DNA from: Oceanospirillum sp048264105
Lineage (GTDB): Bacteria; Pseudomonadota; Gammaproteobacteria; Pseudomonadales; Halomonadaceae
Length of the DNA stretch: 64,000 nt
Direction of reading: 5' to 3'
NCBI GenBank assembly: GCA_048264105.1
Contig: JBLXDJ010000004.1
Coordinates: 62,001 to 126,000 of the forward strand
In this document: piece after piece, positions 53,287-62,026 of the stretch
Layout of the letters: the number at the start of each line of letters is the position of its first letter
How positions within the stretch are numbered: the stretch's first letter is position 1
Notes under the pieces: generated by a model
Seen by the model: only the letters and a program-made list of their open reading frames with translations
Told to the model about the DNA's origin: nothing
Database searches by the model: none
Program-made: the position numbers and the translations under genes

Positions 53287-53370
53287 ATCCTTTTTATCTC
53301 ATCAAGTTGTTTACCCTCATTAATTTCTCTCGATCTGAGAGGTTATATTATTTTTTATTAGGTTTTTTTA

Positions 53371-54147
53371 ATGTTAAATGACGATCAGATTTCTACGTTG
53401 AAGACAGTTGTTAATGCATCATTGGATAAGGCTGAGAAGCATTGGGAAAATGGCGGATATGAGTTAGCAGCCGGAAATGAAGATTTGATCTTAGAGTCTG
53501 CTCATAAGGCTATGGATTGGGAACCTTCCAAGATCCCCGGCCATGAGAATGTACATGATAATAGAACTACTGTTGATGAGTTTATAGCATTCGTTGCTGA
53601 TATGCGGAGCTCAAGCGATCATTTGATGTGTGCCATAAGTGAAAAAAATGCAAAAGTTTCTGGATTGCAAAGGGTTTATTATGAGACGTCAGCATTACTT
53701 CCTGCCATTGCTATGACTATTGGTTTTGAGGGGGGTAATGTAACTGAGTATCTCGGTGATGGCGTTTTAGCATTATTTAAAGTTGATGCTGATGAGAAAG
53801 ATAAGGCTGTGTATGCTTCATTTGACGCTGCTAAAAATACAATTCAATGCACAAGAGATATTGTTAATCAGATTATCAATAAGAGATATGACTTGCCTAG
53901 CTTGGATATTGGAGTAGGGCTCGCATATAGCAAGGCATTAGTTACCCTTGTAGGACTGGAAGGAGATAAACATCCCAAAGCGTTTGGTGAGTGTGTTTTT
54001 AGGGCTACAAAAATGTCATGTGGTAAAAATGAGGTTTTAGTAGATGAAAAATTAAGGGCCATTTGGCCAAAATCTAGTAATGGCAAACTTAAGTTTGAGC
54101 CAAAGAAAAAAGGCGAAGTTAGTGGTTTTCTGGTGTTTAGGTGTTGA
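53371..54147 (+). CDS. Class III nucleotidyl cyclase of a Pycsar-like defence system (PycC-like)
   Basis: 258 residues. FVADMRSSSDHLM (residues ~72-85) and TEYLGDGVLALFK (residues ~127-140) supply the two metal-binding Asp of class III cyclases. A GECVFRATKMSCG segment resembles the later cyclase block. In Pycsar systems PycC makes cCMP or cUMP upon phage infection (Tal et al. family knowledge). The base specificity cannot be read from the sequence. It is immediately followed by a small three-helix membrane protein with the effector layout, and the pair sits on an AT-rich block. AGG lies eight bases before the ATG. Confidence 0.75.
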   Translation: MLNDDQISTLKTVVNASLDKAEKHWENGGYELAAGNEDLILESAHKAMDWEPSKIPGHENVHDNRTTVDEFIAFVADMRSSSDHLMCAISEKNAKVSGLQRVYYETSALLPAIAMTIGFEGGNVTEYLGDGVLALFKVDADEKDKAVYASFDAAKNTIQCTRDIVNQIINKRYDLPSLDIGVGLAYSKALVTLVGLEGDKHPKAFGECVFRATKMSCGKNEVLVDEKLRAIWPKSSNGKLKFEPKKKGEVSGFLVFRC

Positions 54148-54177
54148 TTTTTAATTTTAATAGGCGGATTTGTATCT

Positions 54178-54741
54178 GTGTTGGTAAAGATAAATTTTAT
54201 TTATTCTGCAATAAGTGATACTCAGTCAACCATAAGGGCTATTGATGTAAAGGTGGCGGCATTATTAACAGGTGTGCTAATTCCTTTGTCATCTGTTGGC
54301 AAGATATGGGCGCACTTTATTAATGTTAATTCTAAACTGGGTTTTGAGTGGTCTTTTTTGATAGGAGGATTTTTTTTGTTGTTATGGGGTATGGCGGCTC
54401 TCTCCTTGGTTTTTACTTTGTCTGCTATAGATAATCCTTCTAAGCATTTAATTGGTTATTCTAAGTGTAAGGGGGGGTTCTATGGTGGGGGGGTGTTCGA
54501 TTTTGGGTTGGCCGATGTTTTTTTAAATCGTTCTATCGTTAAGGCTAGGCATACGGTTGAAAAATTTTCAGAGCGTTATCCCTTAAATGAGAGTGACGTT
54601 GTTGCTGAATTGACTTTGGAACACATGAAGTTAATTTATATAAGGGATGCGAAGCTTAACAGGTTTAATTGGGCTGTAAAAATTTCAATTTTATGGGTTG
54701 CGCTAGGTGTTGGGATATATGTGTTTTCTAAATTATGTTGA
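54178..54741 (+). CDS. Pycsar-like transmembrane effector (PycTM / DUF5706-like)
   Basis: 187 residues. The N-terminal ISDTQSTIRAIDVKVAALLTGV matches the start of DUF5706-type proteins that carry an I-x-x-x-D-x-K-A pattern before the first membrane helix. Membrane segments are about residues 25-50, 58-85 and 165-187 (WAVKISILWVALGVGIYVFS). Such effectors disrupt the inner membrane when the cyclic nucleotide is made, stopping phage by cell death. It starts 30 bases after the cyclase gene (GTG 54178, TTG 54181 alternative). Two G7 runs lie in the coding sequence at 54471-54477 and 54487-54493. Confidence 0.75.
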   Translation: MLVKINFIYSAISDTQSTIRAIDVKVAALLTGVLIPLSSVGKIWAHFINVNSKLGFEWSFLIGGFFLLLWGMAALSLVFTLSAIDNPSKHLIGYSKCKGGFYGGGVFDFGLADVFLNRSIVKARHTVEKFSERYPLNESDVVAELTLEHMKLIYIRDAKLNRFNWAVKISILWVALGVGIYVFSKLC

Positions 54742-54846
54742 TTTTCCATCAATCAAAACAACAGCCTAAAAATAACCCTACCTTGTGTCCCGTTGTTTGC
54801 CTGCCACCGTACTACCTATAATCCCCACATTAAAGACACCGAACCA

Positions 54847-54856
54847 CCCCCCCCCC
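54847..54856. repeat. C10 homopolymer in the selO leader
   Basis: Ten consecutive C, about 25 bases before the GTG start of selO. Slippage or sequencing error are both possible. Confidence 0.8.
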
Positions 54857-54881
54857 AGAAATTAAAGGTGCAGGCGTTATC

Positions 54882-56681
54882 GTGAAAACCTCTACAGAAT
54901 CCACCGCAACCATCAACTCTCTGGATGATCTGGCAAACTGCCTCGATTACTCCCTGATGGACACGCTGACCCCTGACCCGGATGCCACGGTCGATGGCGC
55001 TGACCATAACCCCCGTCAGGTTTTCAGCGGGCACTATGTGCCGGTTGCGCCAACGCCCATCGGGCAGCCGGAATATATCGCCCATAGCCCGATCTTCTTT
55101 CGTGAGCTGGGGCTGAGCGACAATCTCGCGCAGGATGAAAATTTTACCCGTCTGTTCAGTGGTGATCTGGCGAACCAACCGGAAGGCTTTCGTAAAACCG
55201 GTTGGGCGACGGGCTATGCCCTGTCGATCTACGGTACGGAATACACCCAGCAGTGCCCGTTTCAGACCGGTAACGGTTACGGCGATGGTCGCGCGGTGTC
55301 TGTGGTGGAAGCGGAGCTGGGCAACCAGCGCTGGGAAATGCAGCTGAAAGGCGGTGGTCGCACGCCCTATTGCCGGGGCGGTGATGGCCGCGCGGTGCTG
55401 CGTTCCAGCGTGCGGGAGTTTCTGGCGCAGGAGCATATGCACGCTTTAGGTGTGCCCACCAGCCGTTCTTTAACCCTGTATGTCTCCAAAACCGATGCGG
55501 TGAAACGCCCCTGGTATTCCGAAGGTTCCCGTTCTATGGACCCGGATCGTATGGTGGCTGAACCCGTGGCGATCACCACCCGTGTTGCGCCGTCGTTTAT
55601 TCGTGTCGGTCAGCTGGAGCTGTTTGGCCGCCGAGCGCGTAAGCAGCAGCCCGGTGCTCTGGCCGAGCTGGAACAGTTGGTGCGCCATCTGATTCAGCGG
55701 GAATACTCTGATGAAATCCAAACGGACCTGAGCCTGCCGGAAAGCGTTCTGACCCTTGCCAAAGCCTTCCGTGGTCGGTTGACCAAGCTGGTGGCGAACT
55801 GGATCAGAGTCGGTTACTGCCAGGGCAACTTTAACAGTGATAACTGTGCCGCCGGTGGCTACACACTGGATTATGGCCCCTTCGGTTTTATCGATGCCTT
55901 TAACCCGCATTATCAGCCGTGGACGGGGGGCGGTCAGCACTTCGCCTTTATGAATCAGCCGGTGGCTGCAGGTAAAAACTTCGGTAGTTTCTGTAAGGCG
56001 CTGCAGCCGTTACTGGCGGATGAGCCGGAGGCGTTACGCCAGCTGCATGAGATCGAGCGTGATTTTGATAACGCCATGCAGGCAGAGATGGAAGCGATGT
56101 GGGCGGCCAAACTCGGTTTAAGCCGGTTCGATGCCGAGCTGTTCCGTCATCTGGAAATGCTGATGATGTTGACGCCGGTGGATTACACCCGTTTCTTCCG
56201 CATCCTGTCCGGGTTGTCGTTTACTGGTGCAGAGAATGGAGAACTGGCGGATGATCTTAACGCCTTAAAAGCCAGCTTCTATAACGGCGAAGGCTATGAG
56301 GCGGTTGCCCTGCACCCAAGATACGATCTGGATCATGCTGAGATGGAGCGCCGCTGGACCGAGTGGTTAAGCCAGTGGCGGCAAGCGATTATGGGTGAAG
56401 CGGTCGAAGCGGATAAGCGCGGTGAAACCCCACGTTCCGAAGCAGAAGTGCGCGCTCAGATGCTGGCGGCTAACCCGAAATATACCCTAAGGGAATGGCT
56501 GCTGGCACCGGCCTATCAGGCCGCCGCGCAGGGGGATTACCGCCTGATCCATGAGCTGCAAAGTGTGATGACAGAACCTTACGGGGAGCAATCCGCAGAG
56601 ATCGACGAACGCTTCTACCGACAAAAGCCGATTGAAGCCTTTGGTGCCGGTGGTGTGTCACATCTCAGTTGTTCTTCCTGA
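54882..56681 (+). CDS. selO: Protein adenylyltransferase SelO (YdiU family)
   Basis: 599 residues, longer than E. coli SelO (about 480). A pseudokinase that transfers AMP to protein hydroxyls. Motifs are MQLKGGGRTPYCRGGDGRAVLRS (ends given), QGNFNSDNCAAGGYTLDYGPFGFIDAF containing the catalytic Asn/Asp region, and a C-terminal SCSS in which Cys replaces the selenocysteine of animal SelO. Against the more usual HGVMNTDN motif, QGNFNSDN is a variation that keeps N and D. GTG 54882 is the start. It directly follows the Pycsar-like island. Confidence 0.88.
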   Translation: MKTSTESTATINSLDDLANCLDYSLMDTLTPDPDATVDGADHNPRQVFSGHYVPVAPTPIGQPEYIAHSPIFFRELGLSDNLAQDENFTRLFSGDLANQPEGFRKTGWATGYALSIYGTEYTQQCPFQTGNGYGDGRAVSVVEAELGNQRWEMQLKGGGRTPYCRGGDGRAVLRSSVREFLAQEHMHALGVPTSRSLTLYVSKTDAVKRPWYSEGSRSMDPDRMVAEPVAITTRVAPSFIRVGQLELFGRRARKQQPGALAELEQLVRHLIQREYSDEIQTDLSLPESVLTLAKAFRGRLTKLVANWIRVGYCQGNFNSDNCAAGGYTLDYGPFGFIDAFNPHYQPWTGGGQHFAFMNQPVAAGKNFGSFCKALQPLLADEPEALRQLHEIERDFDNAMQAEMEAMWAAKLGLSRFDAELFRHLEMLMMLTPVDYTRFFRILSGLSFTGAENGELADDLNALKASFYNGEGYEAVALHPRYDLDHAEMERRWTEWLSQWRQAIMGEAVEADKRGETPRSEAEVRAQMLAANPKYTLREWLLAPAYQAAAQGDYRLIHELQSVMTEPYGEQSAEIDERFYRQKPIEAFGAGGVSHLSCSS

Positions 56682-56732
56682 TCGTTTCTCTGAAACCCGT
56701 TTGAGCGTAGCGGGCGCTAGTTTTTTCTATTG

Positions 56733-58181
56733 TTAAAAACAGCGCCCGATTCTTTTAACCCCTTCCAGCACTTCCTCTTCCGGGCAGGCACAGCAGTTGA
56801 TGCGCAGATAACGGCTGTAAAGATCGCTGGTGGGGGAGAACACATCCCCCGGCAGAAACATCACGCCTTTTTCCAGTGCTTTCTGGTGCAGCGGCATCGC
56901 CATAAAAGGCTCCGGCAGTTCTACCCAGAGAACAAAGCCTGCTTCCGGTAATGATACCCGTGTGCCTTCCGGGAAATAGCGCAGCACCCATTCACGGGTC
57001 TGATGCACCCGTAGTTTGTGCTGGCTGGCGATCTTGCGTACCGAGCGCTGATACAAACCCTGTTCCAGCATATAGGCGACGCTCAGCTGGCAGGGGGTAC
57101 TGACGCTGACGTTGTTCTGAAACTTTCGTGCTGTGGCGGAGGCGGTATCCCCAGCCGGTAGCAACCAGCCCACCCGCAATGAGGGTGACAAACTTTTGGA
57201 AAAAGAACCGCACTGGCTGACCACACCATAGGGGTCCAGTGCCCGTAGCGAGCGCACATGACGGTCGGCATAGGCGAGATCCAGACAGATCACATCTTCA
57301 ATCAGGCGGGTGCCGTGGTGATAGCAAAGTTCGATCAGGGCATTCTTCTCGGTCTCCTGCATCACAAACCCCAGCGGGTTATGTCCCACCGGATTGACCA
57401 CGCAGGCGTTCACCTTGATCGCAGACATCATGGTAGCGAGGTGATCCAGATCGATGCCGGTTTCCGGTGAGGTGGGAATCTCCAGTGCTTTAAGGCCGAG
57501 GCTTTCCAGCTGCTGCAGAATGGTGAAGTAGGTGGGGGATTCAATCGCCACCACATCGCCGGGTTTGGTGCATTCGGTCAGGGCGATACGCAGGGCTTCG
57601 GTGCAGCCGTTGGTGATCAGCAGATCTTCCGGCGCACACTGAATCCCCTGTTGGTAAAGGTGCTGAGACAGTGCCTGTTGCAGCAGGGGTTCGCCACCGG
57701 AGGGACTGTAGCCGCCATAGGCCCACTGGGGTTTGCGGCTGATCTGGCGCTGAATCTTGGCCAGGGCTTCCAGTGGCAAAAGTGCCGGTTCCGGTACGGC
57801 GGTGCCCAAATTGATCAACGGATGTTCCCGCCCCATAGAGAGCATACGAATCACCAGATCGCTGACTTTGACCCGCTCTGCTGCAGGGTTTGCCGCCGGT
57901 ATCTGAGGTTGTTGCTGGGCGTTGAGCTTGCCGGATGAGGCGCTTCCGGCCAGAAAGTAGCCGGAGCGAGGCCGCACCACCACTAAACCCTGATCGATCA
58001 GATGCTGATAGGCGCTCTGGGCACTGCTCAGGCTGATATTAAACTGCTCGGCTACCAAGCGCAGGCTGGGCAGTTTCTGCTCCGGATTGGCGTGACGAAT
58101 CACCTGCTGATAGAGCTTGCGCCCCACCTGCTGATAAAGCGGCTGCTCCGGTGGGCTGTTCAGCTTAGTCTCTAAGGTCAT
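56733..58181 (-). CDS. MocR-family regulator (GntR wHTH fused to aminotransferase)
   Basis: 482 residues. Residues ~10-80 form a GntR winged helix (PSLRLVAEQFNISLSSAQSAYQHL). Residues ~110-480 are a fold type I aminotransferase with ITNGCTEALRI and the PLP-lysine motif GSFSKSLSPSLRVGW. Such proteins regulate PLP- or amino-acid-related genes, usually a divergent neighbour. The neighbour at 58426 is an aminotransferase. A GC-rich inverted repeat (CGGGCGCT/AGCGCCCG, 56711-56748) overlaps its end. Confidence 0.88.
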   Translation of the reverse strand: MTLETKLNSPPEQPLYQQVGRKLYQQVIRHANPEQKLPSLRLVAEQFNISLSSAQSAYQHLIDQGLVVVRPRSGYFLAGSASSGKLNAQQQPQIPAANPAAERVKVSDLVIRMLSMGREHPLINLGTAVPEPALLPLEALAKIQRQISRKPQWAYGGYSPSGGEPLLQQALSQHLYQQGIQCAPEDLLITNGCTEALRIALTECTKPGDVVAIESPTYFTILQQLESLGLKALEIPTSPETGIDLDHLATMMSAIKVNACVVNPVGHNPLGFVMQETEKNALIELCYHHGTRLIEDVICLDLAYADRHVRSLRALDPYGVVSQCGSFSKSLSPSLRVGWLLPAGDTASATARKFQNNVSVSTPCQLSVAYMLEQGLYQRSVRKIASQHKLRVHQTREWVLRYFPEGTRVSLPEAGFVLWVELPEPFMAMPLHQKALEKGVMFLPGDVFSPTSDLYSRYLRINCCACPEEEVLEGVKRIGRCF

Positions 58182-58230
58182 AGGGTTCAGACATCTGTTT
58201 GTGGCTTTTGGGCATTATGGTAAAATTTCT

Positions 58231-58283
58231 GCAAACTGTGTGTCAGTTATTTTGGTCTGTATGGGGCTGTTTTAGCAAACTGT
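58231..58283. promoter_or_regulatory. Direct repeats in the mocR/aminotransferase divergent region
   Basis: GCAAACTGT occurs at 58231-58239 and again at 58275-58283, same orientation, 44 bases apart (about four turns). Paired direct repeats are the usual targets of MocR dimers (PdxR, GabR family knowledge). Confidence 0.5.
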
Positions 58284-58425
58284 ATCTTTTCTGTGTGCCC
58301 CTTCCATTTCCATAATGTCACCATAAAGTCTGAGGTCGGCTGAAGTCCTGCGAAACTGTCCATCACTTCACAGTCTGAGTCTCAGTGACAACAAATATCA
58401 CTATTTACAATAAAAGGATCATGCT

Positions 58426-59586
58426 ATGTCCAGCCCTTCACCGGAACTGAAACTGTCCGCTTACGCTAACCGTCTGCCGGGTTCTCCTGTGCGTGAGATT
58501 CTGTCGGTCAGCCAACAACCGGGCATGATCTCTTTTGCCGGTGGTCTGCCGGATGCTTCTGTGATGCCGGAGATGCCTGAACTGGGCGACCTGAGCAGCA
58601 TTAAGCAGTACGGCACCTCTGACGGTGAAGCTCTGGTAAAACAGGAGCTGGTTAAGTGGCTGGGCAGCGAAGGTCTGACCTGCACCGAAGATCAGATTCT
58701 GATCACCTCGGGTTCTCAGCAGGGTCTGGATCTGGCGGCACGTATTCTGGTGGATGCCGGTACTCAGGTTGTGGTTGAAGATCCGACCTACCTGGCGATG
58801 CTGCAGGTTCTGCGTGGTCTGGGTGCTGATCTGCTGCCATTTGATCTGGGTGAAAACGGCGTTGATCTGGAGTCTCTGGAGAAACAGCTGAAAGATAATA
58901 ACCCTCGTATGGTTTATCTGATTCCGACTTTCCAGAACCCGACCGGTTACAGCTACACCGAAGCTGAGCGTATCGCCGTGGCGGAACTGCTGGATCGTTA
59001 TGATGTAACCCTGATCGAAGACGACCCGTACCGCGTTCTGAACTACGATAACGCTTTCACCCGTCCGATCTGTTCTTACCTGAAGAAAGCGACCTGGATG
59101 TACATGGGGTCTTTCTCCAAGATGCTGTGGCCGGGTCTGCGTACTGGTTATGTGATTGCACACCCTGATCTGTATCCTTGGATTCTGCGTGCTAAACAGG
59201 CGACAGATCTGCACTCTAACCGTCTGGGGCAGAAAATCATTGGTGACTTTATGGCGGCCGGTAGCCTGCCTGCACACGTTGAGCGTCTGCAGAACCACTA
59301 CCGCGTTAAGCGTGACCTGATGCAGAAACTGCTGAAAGAGTATCTGCCAGCGTCTGTGAAGTGGAAACTGCCTGCGGGTGGTATGTTCTTCTGGCTGGAG
59401 CTGGAAACCGATACCCGCGATGTTCTGGCTAAAGGGATTGAAGCTAAGGTTGTTCCTCTGCCGGGTACACCGTTTGAAGTTGAGAAGTCTGCCGGTAAAG
59501 CCCTGCGTCTGAGCTTCAGTCAGATGACGCCGGAAGATATGGAAGAAGGCCTGAAGCGTCTGGCTAAGGTTTTAGAAACCCTGTAA
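58426..59586 (+). CDS. PLP-dependent class I/II aminotransferase
   Basis: 386 residues of fold type I. ISFAGGLPDASVMP, LITSGSQQGLDLAARI, IPTFQNPTGYSYT and the PLP lysine in MGSFSKMLWPGLRTGY. It resembles LysN/2-aminoadipate and valine-type aminotransferases. Codon use looks highly adapted. Divergent from mocR and probably its target. It ends before a strong terminator. Confidence 0.88.
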   Translation: MSSPSPELKLSAYANRLPGSPVREILSVSQQPGMISFAGGLPDASVMPEMPELGDLSSIKQYGTSDGEALVKQELVKWLGSEGLTCTEDQILITSGSQQGLDLAARILVDAGTQVVVEDPTYLAMLQVLRGLGADLLPFDLGENGVDLESLEKQLKDNNPRMVYLIPTFQNPTGYSYTEAERIAVAELLDRYDVTLIEDDPYRVLNYDNAFTRPICSYLKKATWMYMGSFSKMLWPGLRTGYVIAHPDLYPWILRAKQATDLHSNRLGQKIIGDFMAAGSLPAHVERLQNHYRVKRDLMQKLLKEYLPASVKWKLPAGGMFFWLELETDTRDVLAKGIEAKVVPLPGTPFEVEKSAGKALRLSFSQMTPEDMEEGLKRLAKVLETL

Positions 59587-59663
59587 GGATCTTGAGACGC
59601 TTTAAGGTTTCTTGAGTGCTGTAAACCCCGCCGACTTTAATTTGCGGTGTTTACAGCGCGCAC

Positions 59664-59704
59664 AAAAAAGCCGGAATTTATCCCTGATAAATTCCGGCTT
59701 TTTT
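59664..59704. terminator. Bidirectional terminator between aminotransferase and amidotransferase genes
   Basis: AAAAAAGCCGGAATTTAT and ATAAATTCCGGCTTTTTT form an 18-bp perfect stem around a 5-base loop. Confidence 0.92.
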
Positions 59705-59744
59705 ACGTCTGATGTTCAGGTGTGACACCCGAATCAGATGAGGC

Positions 59745-60452
59745 TTAGCTGGTGGTTGCTGTTGCCTCAAGCTGAGCCAGCATATAACCCATAATCTGTT
59801 CCATACGTTGGTTGGCCTCGGAGAAGAGTTCCAGATCCACCAGCATCGCCTCGGCAGGCTGCGTGTGCGGGCCATCTTCTTCGATCTCGTGCTGACAGGC
59901 ATCTACCAGCTCACGAGCCGCCTCCGGTGTGGTTTCCAGATGGAACTGAAGGGCAACCACCCGATCCTGATAGATAAAGCCCTGTTGTTCCGCGCCTTCA
60001 CTGCTACCAATCGATTTTGCACCCTCCGGTAGGGTGAAGGTATCACCGTGCCAGTGGAACGCCTGAAACTGCTGTGGCAGCCCCAGCACCATGGCATTTG
60101 GTGTGGCGGTAATCGGGAACCAGCCGATTTCACGCTCTTCATTTTTGCTGACGGTTGCACCCAGCACCCGCGCGATCAGTTGCGAGCCCAAGCAGATCCC
60201 CAGCAGCATCTTTTCCTGATCGATCGCTTCGCGGATAAAGCGCTTTTCCGCCTGCATCCAGTCGACGTTGAAATCATCATTGGCGCTCATGGGGCCGCCA
60301 AGAATCATCAGCAGGTCATAGTCATCGTGGCATGGCAGTGCATCGCCTTCGAAGAAGCGGGTCGTGGTCAGTGTATGGCCATTTTTTTCTGCCCAGCGGG
60401 CGATACTGCCCGGCCCTTCGTAGGGAACATGCTGCAAAACATGTATTCGCAT
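59745..60452 (-). CDS. Class I glutamine amidotransferase (GATase1-like)
   Basis: 235 residues. The nucleophile elbow is LLGICLGSQLIA (Cys) and the His/Glu pair is in VALQFHLETTPEA. It resembles the YgeQ-/GuaA-N-like stand-alone amidotransferases whose acceptors are unknown. Its ATG overlaps the TAA of the upstream gene (TAATG), and GAGG lies before it, so translation is coupled. Confidence 0.82.
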   Translation of the reverse strand: MRIHVLQHVPYEGPGSIARWAEKNGHTLTTTRFFEGDALPCHDDYDLLMILGGPMSANDDFNVDWMQAEKRFIREAIDQEKMLLGICLGSQLIARVLGATVSKNEEREIGWFPITATPNAMVLGLPQQFQAFHWHGDTFTLPEGAKSIGSSEGAEQQGFIYQDRVVALQFHLETTPEAARELVDACQHEIEEDGPHTQPAEAMLVDLELFSEANQRMEQIMGYMLAQLEATATTS

Positions 60453-60835
60453 TAATGCTGCCTCACTTGCTTAAAATTCTGTGACCCTGATGCGGTGCCC
60501 CGGGTTCCCGGCGATATGCCCTGAAATTCAGATGATAACAGGCTGGCCGTTAAGGGGCGGTCAGGTCGCTTATTGTTATTTAGCATGCCTTTTTTTAGCA
60601 GGCTGTTTTTAAGCAGACTAACTGATTGCCATGCGGGGTAAAAGAGAGGTGTGCGGGATATTGAGCCGGAATCGATGGCTTTGACCGGACGGCCAAAGTT
60701 AACAGCTGTGTCGCTGTTCTTATTAGTTGCATGGCAAGGGTTGTTATCGTTTGCATAGCAACTGTCATTATCTGTTGCACGGCAACTGTTGTTATCTGTT
60801 GCGCTGCAACTGGGAGGTTCGCTGTTTGCTGTCAT
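60452..60835 (-). CDS. Low-complexity protein with 8-residue repeats, coupled to the amidotransferase gene
   Basis: 127 residues. The N-terminal ~45 residues hold four imperfect repeats of eight (CSATDNN, CRATDND, CYANDNN, CHATNKN with neighbours), encoded by 24-bp DNA repeats. The rest is basic and Ser/Asn-rich (SLLKNSLLKKGMLNNNKRPD). The TAATG overlap with the next gene is typical of translational coupling, which supports a real gene. No signal, domain or clear ribosome binding site is seen, so it could also be a leader region whose frame is open by chance. Confidence 0.45.
   Translation of the reverse strand: MTANSEPPSCSATDNNSCRATDNDSCYANDNNPCHATNKNSDTAVNFGRPVKAIDSGSISRTPLFYPAWQSVSLLKNSLLKKGMLNNNKRPDRPLTASLLSSEFQGISPGTRGTASGSQNFKQVRQH
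60726..60810. repeat. Four 24-bp tandem repeats each holding GTTGC-N3-GCAAC
   Basis: Copies start at 60726, 60750, 60774 and 60798, exactly 24 bases apart. Each has an inverted repeat GTTGC/GCAAC with small variants (the second begins TTTGC, the first ends GCAAG). They could be operators or a variable-number tandem repeat. Confidence 0.85.
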
Positions 60836-61106
60836 ATACCGTAGATGTATTTTTTAGAATTGTTGAGACTAAACAGGAGGATAACAGGATATCAACCTGA
60901 TGCAATACAGCCTGTTGCTAATATCTCAGCCTTTTTTAAGGCTGGAATGTGGGTTGGCAACAGGTTTGCGGTCAGGGGATTAAATCTCGCCTGACCGCTG
61001 GCCTTATAGGATTTTAGTTCTTGGGTTTAGTTCAGGAATTTAGTTGATTTTATGTTTCATAAATTGAAATGGATCGACATATTTTGTATCGTTTGGTCGT
61101 GAGGTA

Positions 61107-61349
61107 TTACTCTGCCGGCTCTGTCATGGCGCTGTGCAGGGTATCAATAACCTCACTCCAGTCTGAGTCATCATCAAGACCCTGTGCCAGAAAGGCAGCC
61201 TGCGCATCTGAGAAGCAACTGGCTTCATAGATCGGCTGATCGGCGGGGATCGGGGCGTTATCTTTGATAAACTGCCTGATCGATGTCTCATCGCTGGGCA
61301 GGCCAAGCTGGTTGAACAGGTTGGTCATATTGTGGGTAGATAGATCCAT
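61107..61349 (-). CDS. DUF2789 family protein
   Basis: 80 residues. MDLSTHNMTNLFNQLGLPSD at the start and AQAAFLAQGLDDDSDWSEVID toward the end match my memory of DUF2789. The ATG 61349 is chosen because AGGAGG stands seven bases upstream; the open frame extends to 61454. Function unknown. The 271 bases 60836-61106 before it hold only a weak hairpin (CAGCCTT/AAGGCTG, 60927-60944). Confidence 0.8.
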   Translation of the reverse strand: MDLSTHNMTNLFNQLGLPSDETSIRQFIKDNAPIPADQPIYEASCFSDAQAAFLAQGLDDDSDWSEVIDTLHSAMTEPAE

Positions 61350-61474
61350 GATCTGCCTCCTAATGCTTGCGAAAAGTGTACTAAAACGATAAATAAACTG
61401 GTCAGGCAACCAATAACAAAAACCAGCCTGAATCAGTATAGAAACACAGACCAAAGAACGCTAACAGGGATCCT

Positions 61475-61996
61475 ATGAAAAAAATAAAAGACCTGTCACG
61501 TCTCGATATTGCTGAACTGACCCGTCAGCTACCCAAAGAAAAGGGCACTTATCTGCTCTTTTTCGAGATGAAACACGCCAAAACCATCCGCGTTGGAAAA
61601 CTTACCGAAACTGAATTTGCCCCCGGCTACTACGCCTATGTGGGCAGTGCCTTTGGCCCCGGCGGACTGCACGCCCGGCTTCGGCATCATCTGAGTATCA
61701 GTGAACGCTGCCACTGGCATCTGGACTATATCCGTCCGGCGATGCAGTTCCTGTCCCTCTGGATCACTCAGGATAGTGAACCCCGGGAGCACGACTGGGC
61801 GTCGATACTGCAAAGCCTGCCTTCTTCAGAAGTGCCGGTGAAGGATCTGGGGGCGACAGATTGCCAGTGCCACGGCCACTTCTTCCGCTTTGAACAGCTG
61901 CCAACCCTTTGTCAGTTCCGAAAAGCGCTTCGCCAGCAGGAGATGTTGGGCGCACCGGTGGATGAGGTGAGCCGTTATCAGGTTAAAGCGGCCTGA
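61475..61996 (+). CDS. GIY-YIG-like DUF123 protein
   Basis: 173 residues. GTYLLFFEMKHAKTIRVGKL and YYAYVGSAFGPGGLHARLRHHL give the DUF123 form of the GIY-YIG fold (YLL..YVGSA). WHLDYIRPAMQFLSLWI contains a conserved His/Asp pair. DUF123 proteins are also fused to endonuclease III in some organisms, but activity is unproven. ATG 61475 with GGGA before it. Confidence 0.8.
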   Translation: MKKIKDLSRLDIAELTRQLPKEKGTYLLFFEMKHAKTIRVGKLTETEFAPGYYAYVGSAFGPGGLHARLRHHLSISERCHWHLDYIRPAMQFLSLWITQDSEPREHDWASILQSLPSSEVPVKDLGATDCQCHGHFFRFEQLPTLCQFRKALRQQEMLGAPVDEVSRYQVKAA

Positions 61997-62026
61997 TTAA
62001 CCGGTTATCTGATTCTTCCGCACAAA

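Noticed and set aside
58438..59298. 286-codon minus-strand frame opposite the aminotransferase gene
   Set aside because: Shadow of a clear PLP enzyme, with Gln/His/Arg-rich composition.
60726..60810. CRISPR array
   Set aside because: The 24-bp units are contiguous with no unique spacers, and no cas gene is nearby.
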